Origin: Bacteroidota bacterium
Lineage (GTDB): Bacteria; Bacteroidota; Bacteroidia; Bacteroidales; Lentimicrobiaceae
Assembly: GCA_009773455.1 (NCBI GenBank)
Contig: WSXU01000029.1
Location: 75,362-139,361, forward strand
DNA: 64,000 nt
Reading direction: 5' to 3'
The notes below the pieces were generated by a model, which was not told where the DNA came from, ran no database searches, and saw only the letters and a list, made by a program, of their open reading frames with translations. This document shows, one piece after another, positions 42,191 through 50,746 of the stretch (positions are counted from its first letter, which is position 1; each line of letters starts with the position of its first letter). The position numbers and the translations under genes were made by a program.

Positions 42191-44019
42191 TATTCCGCCA
42201 ACCCGATGCAGGAGAAATTCCGGTGATTGAAGGTATGCTTCAGCGTCAGGGTTGCTTCGCTGTTGTTTCACCGGGGATCATGTATACAGGAACGACAGCA
42301 TATCCTGAACAAATACCTGCCCGCATTGTCCAAAGTGCAAACCAGTCATTGCTGGATTCAATTCTTGCTTTCGGTGACCGGCCGGTTGGCGATCAATCGG
42401 TAAGTGAATTGCTGAATCCCGGTGCTTTCCCCATCTGGCATTATCAGCGATTCAGGATTTATTTCCGGTTAAGGCCATTGATTGTGCTTCGCAGCACGAT
42501 TGAACATTACCTGAAGGAAGCTGACGAGATAACTGTATTCTGTGATGCCGCTGATGCTGATTCCCTTCAGGGAATGGATAAACGGATACGTTTTATTCCG
42601 GGAGCACTGCAAAAGAAAGCCTCCCTGAATCTTCAGCAGTTGCTCGGTTACCTGATTTATTTTAAAATCAAGGTCCTTTTAAATCTGCTTTTCCCTCCTG
42701 ATTACAAGGGTAAAATGCATCTGTTGGTCGACAGGTCTGTCAGACAGCGATGCCGGCATCAGGAGACCCTGAAGCTTAAATTTGATAATTACACCTTGTC
42801 GAACCTGCTCGACCAATCGGGTCATGACTTTCTGATTGTGAATGAAACTGAACCTCCCAAGCTCAGAGGTGCCGCTTCATTTAAACTGAATGCCGGTCTT
42901 TTTGCCGGTCTTGGCCGGAGGTCAAGAAGCATAAGCGGTGAATATATCATGTTAAGGGGCTTATTGTCACCTTCTTTATACCGGGAAAGAAAAAAGATGA
43001 TTGCTGATCTTGTCCGGAAGACCGGTCAGATCAATGCCTCAGACCTACACGGGATGGAGGCGCTGATTTTCAAGGCATTTACCGGGCTTTCAGCCACCAA
43101 TTCCTTTTTTATCACACGGTTTCTTGCCTATCAGCGGTTTTTTAGAAAGCACAGTTTTTTGACTGTTGCCGCCATCGATGAAAACAGCCCGGCCACAAGA
43201 TGCATTCTTGATGCAGCCAGATCAACAGGGGCGAAAAGCATTGGTATTCAGCACGGGAACATCGGAGATGCCCAGCCCGCTTATCTTTACACCGCGAAGG
43301 ACAGCAAAAACCACATCATGGCCGATATTACCCTGGTATGGGGCGAATACTGGCGTGAATTCCTTGTTCAGAAGGGTAATTATCCCGGCGATTCTGTTGT
43401 CGTTACCGGACAAGTAAGAACAGACATTATCCCGAAACTCAGGTCAAATCCTGCTTTGGTGAAAGAAGAGTTTGCCGCCGGTAAGCCACTGGCTGTTTTC
43501 GCCTCACAGCCTATTCCTGATCCTTTCTTAAGACGGCAAGCCGCATCTGATGTATTTACTGCATTTTCGGAATTGCCGGGGTATGAACTGATCGTCAAGC
43601 TTCATCCAGCGGAGAAGGATGCCATAGAATATTACCGTGAAATAGCTGCAGCAGCCGGATGCGAAGATTACAGGTTGCTTTACGATGCCGACCTCTACAG
43701 TCTGCTTGCTGCTGCTGACCTCGTTATTACCTGTTATTCCACTGTCGGAACAGAAGCTGTATATTTCGGAAAGCCATTGATCATCCATGATCCACTGAAA
43801 GAGGATCTGCTGGGATATTGTAAGGCTGGCGTTGCCTGGCAGGCTGTAAATTCCGGGGAACTGAAACAACTGGCAGAGGCGATACTGGAATCAAAGTTAA
43901 AGCCTGACCCTGAGGCCATGTCGCGGTTTATTGAGAAATATGCCTACCGCATTGATGGCCGGGTGAGCGAAAGAACACTGGCAATTATCCGTGCGGCAGA
44001 ATCCGGTGCTTCTCATTGA
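42175..44019 (+). CDS. large GT-B-like surface glycan transferase
   Basis: A 614-residue soluble protein. The N-terminal half is variable (two or three domains). The C-terminal half (about 330-600) looks like a GT-B fold of the CDP-glycerol-transferase/UDP-GlcNAc-epimerase/KDO-transferase type: IGIQHGNIGDAQPAYLY, GEYWREFL, VVVTGQVRTDII, YELIVKLHPAEKDA and ADLVITCYSTVGTEAVYFGKPLII. The gene overlaps the flippase upstream (16 bp) and overlaps the convergent neuA by 35 bp. The nearby nonulosonic acid operon makes a sialic or legionaminic acid transferase plausible, but donor specificity cannot be read from the sequence. Confidence 0.68.
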   Translation: MEAVLIFRQPDAGEIPVIEGMLQRQGCFAVVSPGIMYTGTTAYPEQIPARIVQSANQSLLDSILAFGDRPVGDQSVSELLNPGAFPIWHYQRFRIYFRLRPLIVLRSTIEHYLKEADEITVFCDAADADSLQGMDKRIRFIPGALQKKASLNLQQLLGYLIYFKIKVLLNLLFPPDYKGKMHLLVDRSVRQRCRHQETLKLKFDNYTLSNLLDQSGHDFLIVNETEPPKLRGAASFKLNAGLFAGLGRRSRSISGEYIMLRGLLSPSLYRERKKMIADLVRKTGQINASDLHGMEALIFKAFTGLSATNSFFITRFLAYQRFFRKHSFLTVAAIDENSPATRCILDAARSTGAKSIGIQHGNIGDAQPAYLYTAKDSKNHIMADITLVWGEYWREFLVQKGNYPGDSVVVTGQVRTDIIPKLRSNPALVKEEFAAGKPLAVFASQPIPDPFLRRQAASDVFTAFSELPGYELIVKLHPAEKDAIEYYREIAAAAGCEDYRLLYDADLYSLLAAADLVITCYSTVGTEAVYFGKPLIIHDPLKEDLLGYCKAGVAWQAVNSGELKQLAEAILESKLKPDPEAMSRFIEKYAYRIDGRVSERTLAIIRAAESGASH

Positions 44020-44683
44020 TAAGCAATGCCAGTTGCCAGTCAAGTTCCGTATCCAGGTCCAGTGAATGCAGGGCATCCATTTCGGTCTTCCTGATCTTTG
44101 TAAACCCGGTTATTCCTTTTTCTCTCAGCGACTTTACATTCATGACGTAAACGGCACCATTCAGTTGCCAGACCTTCGGGCAGTCCTGGCGGCGGGCGAA
44201 CTTACCTTCCTTCGATTTGAGCAAAAAACCTTCAGGGTTTTCCTCGAAAAGTACATAATATGGATTGGCATCGGTTTCCTTGACAGACACAACCATATCA
44301 CAATCGGTGGAGTAGGCATCTATTGCACCTCTGATATCGGCAAGCTGCCTGAACGGCGAGGTTGGCTGCAACAATACCAGTATGTCGAAATGTATCCCTT
44401 TTGAAGCATAGAAATCCAGTGCATGGATCAGCACTTCCTGCATTCCTGAAGCATCTGCAGCAAGGTGATCCGGTCGGATAAACGGCACTTTGTATAAGGC
44501 TTTTTCAGCAGCAGCAACAATGTTCGGGTCATCGGTACTCAGGCAGATTTCTTCATCTGCGGCCAGTTGTCTGGCAAGGTCGAGCGTGTGGATGACCAGA
44601 GGTTTACCGGCAATTTCCCTGAGATTTTTACCGGGGATGCCTTTGGAGCCGCCCCGGGCAGGGATCAGATAAAGTGCTTTCAT
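43985..44683 (-). CDS. neuA: CMP-nonulosonate (acylneuraminate) cytidylyltransferase
   Basis: A 232-residue enzyme that activates sialic, legionaminic or related acids with CTP. The signature LIPARGGSKGIPGKNLREIAGKPLVIHTLDLA, then ICLSTDDPNI and ILVLLQPTSPFRQLADI are complete. It is the last gene of the leftward operon; its start shares one base with the stop of the ptmE-like gene. Its 3' end overlaps the convergent glycosyltransferase by 35 bp. Assignment as Neu5Ac, legionaminic (LegF) or other specificity is open. Confidence 0.88.
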   Translation of the reverse strand: MKALYLIPARGGSKGIPGKNLREIAGKPLVIHTLDLARQLAADEEICLSTDDPNIVAAAEKALYKVPFIRPDHLAADASGMQEVLIHALDFYASKGIHFDILVLLQPTSPFRQLADIRGAIDAYSTDCDMVVSVKETDANPYYVLFEENPEGFLLKSKEGKFARRQDCPKVWQLNGAVYVMNVKSLREKGITGFTKIRKTEMDALHSLDLDTELDWQLALLINEKHRILPHG

Positions 44684-45735
44684 CAGAAACGGATGTGTTT
44701 GATTTCCTCCTGGGCTTTGTCAAAATCCTCCCTTCGTCCGATATCCATCCATACACCATGAATCGGATACTGAACCAGTTTTTCATCGTTCGAAAGGATA
44801 TTGTCCATCAGGTCGGTGGCATGATACATCGATTCAAGCGGAATCCGGCTGATCAGCGAACGTTTCATCAGATAGAGCCCTCCACTGGTATAATAGGTGT
44901 ACTGTGGCTTCTCACGGAATGACAATACCCTGTTTTGCCTGGTCTCGAGCACGGCAAAAGGCATATTCACCTTATAGGGAACAGAAGCCACCGACATCAG
45001 CGCCTGCTGTTCCTCAAAATCGTTGAAAAAATCCTCCAGGTCAATGTTGGTAAGAATATCGGCGTTCATCACCAGGATATTCTCATAGGCGAAATTGCTG
45101 ATCATCGAAGCAGCCCCGAGAGTACCGAGTGGTCTCTTTTCATTCAGGTAACTGATGCTGATGTTTTTAGCTGAACCATCGCCGAAATAGTCGCTGATCA
45201 TGCTGCCAAGGTAATTGATGGCAATATGAAAACGGTCGATGCCAAATGATGCCAGATGATCAAGATTGTGTTCAAGAATTGGTTTGTCACCGACCTTGAG
45301 TAGGGGTTTGGGTGTATGGTCTGTCAATGGTCTGAGCCGTTCGCCTCTGCCACCAGCCATCAGGAGCGCCTCCAGAGGCAAGAGTGAACGCGTACCGGCC
45401 AGATCTGCCAGTCGCACAATCCGGTTCTGGTTGTCGAGCACCGGGACCATCTTGATCCTTCTGTCCCTGAGATCTTTAACCTGGGTGAGTGTGAAGCTGT
45501 GTTGTTTCAGAAACCGGAATTCCCTGAACATGAATTTCCCGGTCTGGTCGCCAAGTTCAAGCCCGGTAAGCAATCCCCTCCTGACATCACCATCGGTAAG
45601 TGTACCTACCAGCTGATGTTCCTCATTCAGCACGAACAGTGTGAGGTTATCAGGTACATTGTTCAGCTTTTCGAGGGCAAGCCTGAGTGGAGTACTGGCT
45701 GGTATCGTGTGTTTATCAATCAATTGCGAATTCAT
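44683..45735 (-). CDS. CBS-domain sugar-phosphate nucleotidyltransferase (PtmE-like)
   Basis: A 350-residue protein. Two CBS-type repeats (about 10-118, with LFVLNEEHQLVGTLTDGDVRRGLL) precede a nucleotidyltransferase domain (about 122-345): ALLMAGGRGERLRPLTDHTPKPLLKVGDKPILEHNLDHL, then NILVMNADILTNIDLEDF. This is the plan of PtmE, which in Campylobacter makes GDP-GlcNAc from GlcN/GlcNAc-1-phosphate for legionaminic acid. Its placement between neuC and neuA supports that reading. It overlaps neuC by 20 bp. The exact nucleotide (GDP or UDP) is not shown by sequence. Confidence 0.85.
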   Translation of the reverse strand: MNSQLIDKHTIPASTPLRLALEKLNNVPDNLTLFVLNEEHQLVGTLTDGDVRRGLLTGLELGDQTGKFMFREFRFLKQHSFTLTQVKDLRDRRIKMVPVLDNQNRIVRLADLAGTRSLLPLEALLMAGGRGERLRPLTDHTPKPLLKVGDKPILEHNLDHLASFGIDRFHIAINYLGSMISDYFGDGSAKNISISYLNEKRPLGTLGAASMISNFAYENILVMNADILTNIDLEDFFNDFEEQQALMSVASVPYKVNMPFAVLETRQNRVLSFREKPQYTYYTSGGLYLMKRSLISRIPLESMYHATDLMDNILSNDEKLVQYPIHGVWMDIGRREDFDKAQEEIKHIRF

Positions 45736-46840
45736 TCTTCAGAATTTTAACTATTTTTTCAGCAGCATGACCATCGCCATATGCCGGTGGAAATGCAGGC
45801 AATGGTGAAATCGCGGCTTTATTCACTGCTTCAGTGATCTTGTCTTTACTGAATTCAACATCTATAATGTTCGGTGTCCTCAGGCGGCCATCCTGCCGGT
45901 GTCCGAGGTTGATTACCCATTTCGGGAAATGCGATGCCTCCATGAACCCGCTTGAACTGTTTCCCAACATCAGGGTTGCCAACTTCATGGCACTCAGATA
46001 CCCCTGTGTGCCGAAATTCTCAACCAGTTTTACATTTGAACGGTTAAGGGCAAATGAAGTGAGTTTCTCCCTGATCATCAGACCCGAGGTATCGGCATTC
46101 GGCATGGTGATCACCTGCTGATACCCCTTCAGTTCCCCAAGGGCCATAAGCATCTGATCCGTGTTGCGGATGTTATCTTCAAATCCGATGGTTTCGGGGT
46201 GAAGTGTGATCAGCAGGGAAGGGATGCTGAAATCTACGCCGGATTTCTGTTTAAGAGCAGCTGCATCCATGAAATGCATCTGCCTGAGATTGTCAATGCC
46301 CAGTGATCCGGTATTGTATGCTCTTTCACTACTTGCATTCAATTCAATGATCCGGTCCTTATATTCTTCAGTGCATGCAAAGTGCCAGTGCGACATATGG
46401 GTAATTGAATGCCTGAAGGCATTATCGATGGCACCCAGAGTGGTTTCACCCCCATGGATGTGTGCAATCTTCAGGTTGAATGGCATGGCTGAAGCTACCG
46501 CTGAAAACATCTCATACCGGTCGCCCAGCGCAAATACCAGATCGTATGGTTTCTCTTTCCAGACATCAGCCATCCTTTCATTAACCAGGGCCATTGATTT
46601 TGAGATGTCTGAAGGAGTATCATTTAGCGGGGCAGTAGCGAAACTATAGGCAACTTTCAGTCCCGCATCAAGAATCTGCTGAAGCGAATATCCGTATTTT
46701 TCCACAGGATGGGTTCCAAATGCAATGATTTCAAGGTCAAATGCATCATCGGACTGTAACATGGCTAGGAGAGGCAGGTAAATGCCGAAATCAGCCCTGG
46801 AGCTGGTAAGGACAGCGGTTTTTACAGCAGGTTTTCCCAC
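45716..46840 (-). CDS. neuC: hydrolysing UDP/GDP-sugar 2-epimerase (NeuC/LegG-like)
   Basis: A 374-residue enzyme that hydrolyses a nucleotide-activated HexNAc and inverts C2, releasing a ManNAc-type sugar. The family phrases TSSRADFGIYLPLL, ALGDRYEMFSAVASAM, IAHIHGGETTLGAIDNAFRHSITHMSHWHFACTEEY and LMLGNSSSGFMEASHF are all present. The start is a GTG at 46840, 19 bases inside the end of neuB, so the two are coupled. If the substrate is UDP-GlcNAc the product is ManNAc (sialic acid route). If it is a diacetylated bacillosamine derivative the product leads to legionaminic acid. The LegB/LegC genes needed for the latter are absent in this window. Confidence 0.88.
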   Translation of the reverse strand: MGKPAVKTAVLTSSRADFGIYLPLLAMLQSDDAFDLEIIAFGTHPVEKYGYSLQQILDAGLKVAYSFATAPLNDTPSDISKSMALVNERMADVWKEKPYDLVFALGDRYEMFSAVASAMPFNLKIAHIHGGETTLGAIDNAFRHSITHMSHWHFACTEEYKDRIIELNASSERAYNTGSLGIDNLRQMHFMDAAALKQKSGVDFSIPSLLITLHPETIGFEDNIRNTDQMLMALGELKGYQQVITMPNADTSGLMIREKLTSFALNRSNVKLVENFGTQGYLSAMKLATLMLGNSSSGFMEASHFPKWVINLGHRQDGRLRTPNIIDVEFSKDKITEAVNKAAISPLPAFPPAYGDGHAAEKIVKILKNEFAID

Positions 46841-47841
46841 GTCAGAAGGGTATCTTTATCAAGATTTGTTTTCAGTTTTTTACCGGTGACCTGATGCAAC
46901 AGCATCGGACTGATTCCACTACCGGGACGCTTCATAATCAGATCGGTCTCCCTCAGAATATGTCCGGCAGGCAGGTTTTCAGCCAGATGAATGCTCCGCC
47001 GGGCAACCGCAATATTCTTGATTTCAGAGGCAGAGGGTTTTTTAATACCATCACCTAAGGCCATTTCTACATTACGGATGCTCTTCACCATTTCGGCCAG
47101 CTCCCCTGGTTCAAGCGATGCCTTATGATCCGGGCCAGGCAGATTGCGGTCGGTGGTAAAATGTTTTTCAATCATTACTGCTCCAAGGGCAACAGCTGCA
47201 ACAGGAATCTCAATGCCTGTGGTATGGTCTGAGTAGCCGGTCATTAGTCTAAAAGTGTCTTTCATGGTAAGCATGGCATTCAGATTCACTTCATCGAAAG
47301 GGGCAGGGTATTCAGTCGTACAATGAAGCAGGGTTACCATTTCATCCGTAATACCCTGTTTATACAGAACCTCCAATGCAAGTCTGATTTCTTCAAGGGT
47401 TGCCATGCCGGTAGAAAGGATAACCGGTTTGCCAAGAGACCCGATCAACTGCAGATAGGGGAGGTTGGTTATCTCCCCGGAAGGGATTTTATGAAAATCA
47501 ACTCCAAGTTGATCAATAAACAATACACTTTCATGATCAAACCCGGTTGACAGAAAACCGATCTTTTTTGTCTGGCAATACTTATAAAGTAACGTGAAAT
47601 CATCCTGGGTGAGGGCAAGTTTCTCAAGCATCTGCTGCTGACCGGTTTCATCGTTTCCAGTGTTTTTTACCTGGTATTCAGCTTTGGGTGCAGCTGCCGA
47701 TACCAGCCTTGAAGCGTTGAAAGTCTGGAATTTAACATAACCGGCACCTGATTCAGCGGCATAATCGATCAGTTTGTATGCCAGTTCAATACTTCCATTA
47801 TGATTAACACCTGCTTCGGCAATGATGATGGCTTTTTTCAT
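46822..47841 (-). CDS. neuB: nonulosonic acid synthase (NeuB/LegI family)
   Basis: A 339-residue condensing enzyme that joins PEP with a ManNAc-type sugar to give a nine-carbon acid. The TIM barrel spans about 1-270 with IAEAGVNHNGSIELAYKLIDYAAESGAGYVKFQTFN, KIPSGEITNLPYLQLIGSLGKPVILSTGMAT and GYSDHTTG. The C-terminal antifreeze-like SAF domain (about 282-339) has ARRSIHLAENLPAGHIL and RPGSGISP. It lies 5 bp after neuD and overlaps neuC. Specificity between Neu5Ac, legionaminic and others is not resolvable by eye. Confidence 0.92.
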   Translation of the reverse strand: MKKAIIIAEAGVNHNGSIELAYKLIDYAAESGAGYVKFQTFNASRLVSAAAPKAEYQVKNTGNDETGQQQMLEKLALTQDDFTLLYKYCQTKKIGFLSTGFDHESVLFIDQLGVDFHKIPSGEITNLPYLQLIGSLGKPVILSTGMATLEEIRLALEVLYKQGITDEMVTLLHCTTEYPAPFDEVNLNAMLTMKDTFRLMTGYSDHTTGIEIPVAAVALGAVMIEKHFTTDRNLPGPDHKASLEPGELAEMVKSIRNVEMALGDGIKKPSASEIKNIAVARRSIHLAENLPAGHILRETDLIMKRPGSGISPMLLHQVTGKKLKTNLDKDTLLTWENLL

Positions 47842-47846
47842 AGAAA

Positions 47847-48485
47847 TTACTTTAATAACCGGGCAGGATTGCCATGATAAATGCCCGGTTCATTCACGGA
47901 TCTGAGCACAACCGCTCCTGCACCGATCAGAACATCAGCACAGATGGTTATATTGTTCGACAATATGGCTCCGCTGCCAATGAAACAGTTGTCGCCGATG
48001 GTGCAATCTCCGTTAACTATGGCGCCTGTTGAAACGTGGACATAATGACCGATACGTGCATCATGTTCAATGATGGCTCCTGTATTAATGATGCAATTGT
48101 TGCCGATGATTGCACCCGAATTCACAAAAGCCTGCCTTAACACAACTGTTCCTTCGCCTATTTCAGCACGTTCCGAAACAACGGCCGATGGATCAATTAC
48201 CGTTACAATGGGTGCCCTGTGTTTTTTCAGCAACTCATACAGTTTTCTTCTTGGAGCCGGGTTTTTTATATGTCCGACAGTAACATGGAAAGAATATCCC
48301 CTTGAAACAAGTTCAGGAATTTCATCGTCGGTGCCGATGACCGGATACCCGCTGATATATTCGCCCTTCAGTGGTGGAGGTTCCAGAACACCGGAAATGT
48401 TGAATTTGTCCGAATGCTCTATGCTCTCGATTACAGAGTGGCAATGGCCTCCACCCCCAAGAAGAATCAGATTTATTTTATCCAT
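47847..48485 (-). CDS. neuD: NeuD-like hexapeptide acetyltransferase
   Basis: A 212-residue PglD/NeuD-type enzyme: an N-terminal nucleotide-sugar-binding Rossmann-like part (INLILLGGGGHCHSVIESIE) and a left-handed beta-helix of hexapeptide repeats (ALVNSGAII-type, about 100-205) with the catalytic-His phrase GAIIEHDARIGHYVHVSTGAIVNG. It could acetylate the C4 amine of bacillosamine (LegH/PglD role) or O-acetylate sialic acid (NeuD role). It is the first gene of the operon, 88 bp after a -7 box. Confidence 0.88.
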   Translation of the reverse strand: MDKINLILLGGGGHCHSVIESIEHSDKFNISGVLEPPPLKGEYISGYPVIGTDDEIPELVSRGYSFHVTVGHIKNPAPRRKLYELLKKHRAPIVTVIDPSAVVSERAEIGEGTVVLRQAFVNSGAIIGNNCIINTGAIIEHDARIGHYVHVSTGAIVNGDCTIGDNCFIGSGAILSNNITICADVLIGAGAVVLRSVNEPGIYHGNPARLLK

Positions 48486-48572
48486 CGCTGTTTTTCAGTT
48501 TGATTTTCATTGCCTAAACCCTCATACCCTGGTATAGCAAACAATCAGCATTTCTTTGTGCTCGTCTTAGTG

Positions 48573-48580
48573 CAAATTTA
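48573..48580 (-). promoter_or_regulatory. -7 promoter box for the nonulosonic acid operon
   Basis: Minus-strand TAAATTTG, 88 bases before the neuD ATG and after the KdsC gene end. It suggests an independent start for neuD-neuB-neuC-ptmE-neuA. Confidence 0.45.
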
Positions 48581-48625
48581 CAGTAGTTTGATCCTTCTTA
48601 TAATGTCATTTTTCTTTTTCCTGTT

Positions 48626-49153
48626 TCAGTAATTTTTTGAGGCGATTTTATCCAGAAACAACTGTTGAATCTGATCCAGAATTCCACATTGCTGTAGAAC
48701 CAGTTCGCTGAATTCCCTGAAAGCACCATTCCCGCCTGACCTGCTCAGGACATTGGATACCTGGCTTTTCAGAAATTCCGTAGCGTTTGACGGAACCGCA
48801 CCGAACCCTGAAGCCTTAAGTAATGCAAGATCTGCGAGATCATCGCCGATAAAAGCGCATTCTTCAAGTTTGATATCCAGATCATTCAGAATGGTTTCAG
48901 CAACCAGGAGCTTATTGCGGGCACCGGTAAACACAAACTTAATTTTAAGCTGTTCAGCCCTTCGGCGGATAACTTCAGAATCCTCCCCGGTGATAATGAT
49001 AACAGGAATTTCTGCCATTCTCAGCAATGAAACGCCGACACTGTCAAGGTTATTGAATGCCTTGAAAGATTTTCCCTCATCGTTCAGGTAGATACGGCCG
49101 TCGGTCCATACACCGTCAATATCGGTCAATACAGCTTTTATCCGGTGCTCCAT
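48626..49153 (-). CDS. KdsC-type HAD phosphatase
   Basis: A 175-residue HAD hydrolase without a cap domain. VLTDIDGVWTDGRIYLN holds the nucleophile and acid Asp pair, IITGEDS follows, and the Lys-containing ARNKLL and FIGDDLADLALLKASGFGAVP complete the site. This family removes phosphate from KDO-8-phosphate, or from nonulosonic acid 9-phosphates in some clusters. Next to neuD-neuB it could serve either lipid A/KDO synthesis or the nine-carbon acid pathway. NeuC-based routes do not need a 9-phosphatase, which favours KDO. A perfect -7 box sits only five bases upstream of the ATG. Confidence 0.85.
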   Translation of the reverse strand: MEHRIKAVLTDIDGVWTDGRIYLNDEGKSFKAFNNLDSVGVSLLRMAEIPVIIITGEDSEVIRRRAEQLKIKFVFTGARNKLLVAETILNDLDIKLEECAFIGDDLADLALLKASGFGAVPSNATEFLKSQVSNVLSRSGGNGAFREFSELVLQQCGILDQIQQLFLDKIASKNY

Positions 49154-49157
49154 ATGA

Positions 49158-49165
49158 CAAATATA
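49158..49165 (-). promoter_or_regulatory. -7-like box immediately before the KdsC-type gene
   Basis: Minus-strand TATATTTG ends five bases from the ATG at 49153, which would give a leaderless or nearly leaderless transcript if used. A chance match is also possible. Confidence 0.35.
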
Positions 49166-49399
49166 GGTTTTTTAGCAATCTGATAATAGAAGGTTATGAT
49201 TCTGGGGTAGTCGGTGAAAGTTTTATTCAGATGGTTTGCCAATCAGTAGAATGTAAAACGAAGATTTTCGAAGACTGCAGGTGCCCAGTTACCATGAAAG
49301 CCAGGTCTATTCTTCGTATACCAATCCGCTGCCATTGATTTAAATAACATGATGTCGTCTATCTGAATGATCATGACCTGCTGATTCACGGTACTATTT

Positions 49400-50578
49400 T
49401 TAATGAACGATAAGTTTTTGCGAATGGGTTGAGTGTTCAAAAGTCAGATTTACTACATATACCCCCGGTGGAATATTGTTTAGCCGTGTATTGATGGCAG
49501 CAATTCCGGACAAGGTTTTTTCAATCAGTCTTTGACCAGTCAGGGTAGAAATTTCAAGCCTTGCAGGATTGCCAGGCCTGAAATGGTCGCAGCGGATCAT
49601 AATCTCACTTCTGGCCGGATTTGGGTATATGATTACCTCTTCTTTCTCCGGGTTATATTCATTTACAGCATTTGTATTTATCCAGCAGTTTGTTATTGGT
49701 ACAGCTCCTGCAGCGTTTCCCGCATAAGGCAATTTATACATATCTTCAATTGTCCTGAGCAATGAATAATGATTGATTGAATCGGCATAGGTTCCGGCCT
49801 TCACCATCAGCCCTGTGAAAATTGTAACGATCTGATTGTTGTTTCCGTAATTATCCTCATCGAATGTCAGTATAAACAGACTGTTATGTGTTTTTGTCCA
49901 TTCTATACAACTGCCCAGATAGTTGCTTAACCAGTTGTCGGCGTTTCTAATACGGGCAGGATCCGACCCGTCATGCATATTGTTGCTTTGGTCCGGCATA
50001 ACGAAGCAAACCGTGGGCAATTGATTGAAATCGTTTGACGGAAAAGCTGAAAATGGCTGGTTTACCTGTTCCGGTAACTGGTTGGTATCAGACCCGATCC
50101 AGTTGGTAACCGGATTATGCTTGCGCACGTATAAACCTGAAGTAGCTCCGTCGAATCCTACAAATGGTAAATTTTCGGAAAAAGTGGTAAAAGTCAATAA
50201 CGAATCCATAAGCTGCCGACCCAGGTTAGGGGTTTTAAACGGGTATCCGGCAGGTATTTCATTGTCGGTAACACCCTGATTACTTCCTGAGTAGAAATCG
50301 AGGTAATTTGGCTGGCTGGGATGTTCGATGCCGAACGACCGGGTAAACAATGCTGAGTTCGATCCGGTTGCCAGATTATTTATAAAAGGAGCATCTGCTG
50401 ACCCGATAATCTGTGAATATGCGTGGTTTTCAAGAAAAACAACGACAATATGATCGGGCGCAGGCAGAATTGTCTGAGCCTCAGGTTTACCGGGTGATAT
50501 GATCAACAATAAAAGAAAAACCACTGAGCGGCATGTTATTGAAGTAAGCGCACAATCATTTCCCGGCAGAGTCCTCAT
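49400..50578 (-). CDS. T9SS-exported phosphoesterase
   Basis: A 392-residue protein. After the signal peptide (PGKPEAQ) a phosphoesterase-family domain (about 35-300) begins with HIVVVFLENHAYSQIIG and PFINNLATGS, and includes SQPNYLDFYSGSN, FVMPDQSNNMHDGSD and LFILTFDEDNYGNNNQIVTIF, where Asp and His residues would bind metal. These match acid-phosphatase or phospholipase-C-like enzymes of the alkaline phosphatase superfamily. A T9SS sorting tail ends the protein (VIIYPNPARSEIMIRCD to LIVH). The ATG at 50578 is chosen over an earlier frame start because it begins the signal peptide. Substrate unknown. Confidence 0.85.
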   Translation of the reverse strand: MRTLPGNDCALTSITCRSVVFLLLLIISPGKPEAQTILPAPDHIVVVFLENHAYSQIIGSADAPFINNLATGSNSALFTRSFGIEHPSQPNYLDFYSGSNQGVTDNEIPAGYPFKTPNLGRQLMDSLLTFTTFSENLPFVGFDGATSGLYVRKHNPVTNWIGSDTNQLPEQVNQPFSAFPSNDFNQLPTVCFVMPDQSNNMHDGSDPARIRNADNWLSNYLGSCIEWTKTHNSLFILTFDEDNYGNNNQIVTIFTGLMVKAGTYADSINHYSLLRTIEDMYKLPYAGNAAGAVPITNCWINTNAVNEYNPEKEEVIIYPNPARSEIMIRCDHFRPGNPARLEISTLTGQRLIEKTLSGIAAINTRLNNIPPGVYVVNLTFEHSTHSQKLIVH

Positions 50579-50713
50579 AACGGCCTTATAATTAATGGAG
50601 TAAAAATACAAAAACAAATCATTTGCAGCGTTATCCGAATACCGTGAACGCATTCGCCTGAATCCCGTTTTACCTCAGGAGTGATCACAGCCTTTTTGCA
50701 ACCGAATTAGCCT

Positions 50714-50721
50714 TATCTTTG
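50714..50721 (+). promoter_or_regulatory. -7 promoter box for gpsA
   Basis: TATCTTTG, 26 bases before the ATG at 50747; supports that ATG over the GTG at 50738. Confidence 0.6.
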
Positions 50722-50746
50722 CTGCTTTGCTCAAAAAGTGAACCAT

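Noticed and set aside
49243..49440. Leftward 65-codon frame after the phosphoesterase, with a phrase VMIIQIDDIMLF loosely like a LytTR domain opening
   Set aside because: Too short for a LytTR domain, overlaps the end of the phosphoesterase gene, and no receiver or second half is found. A decayed remnant cannot be excluded.
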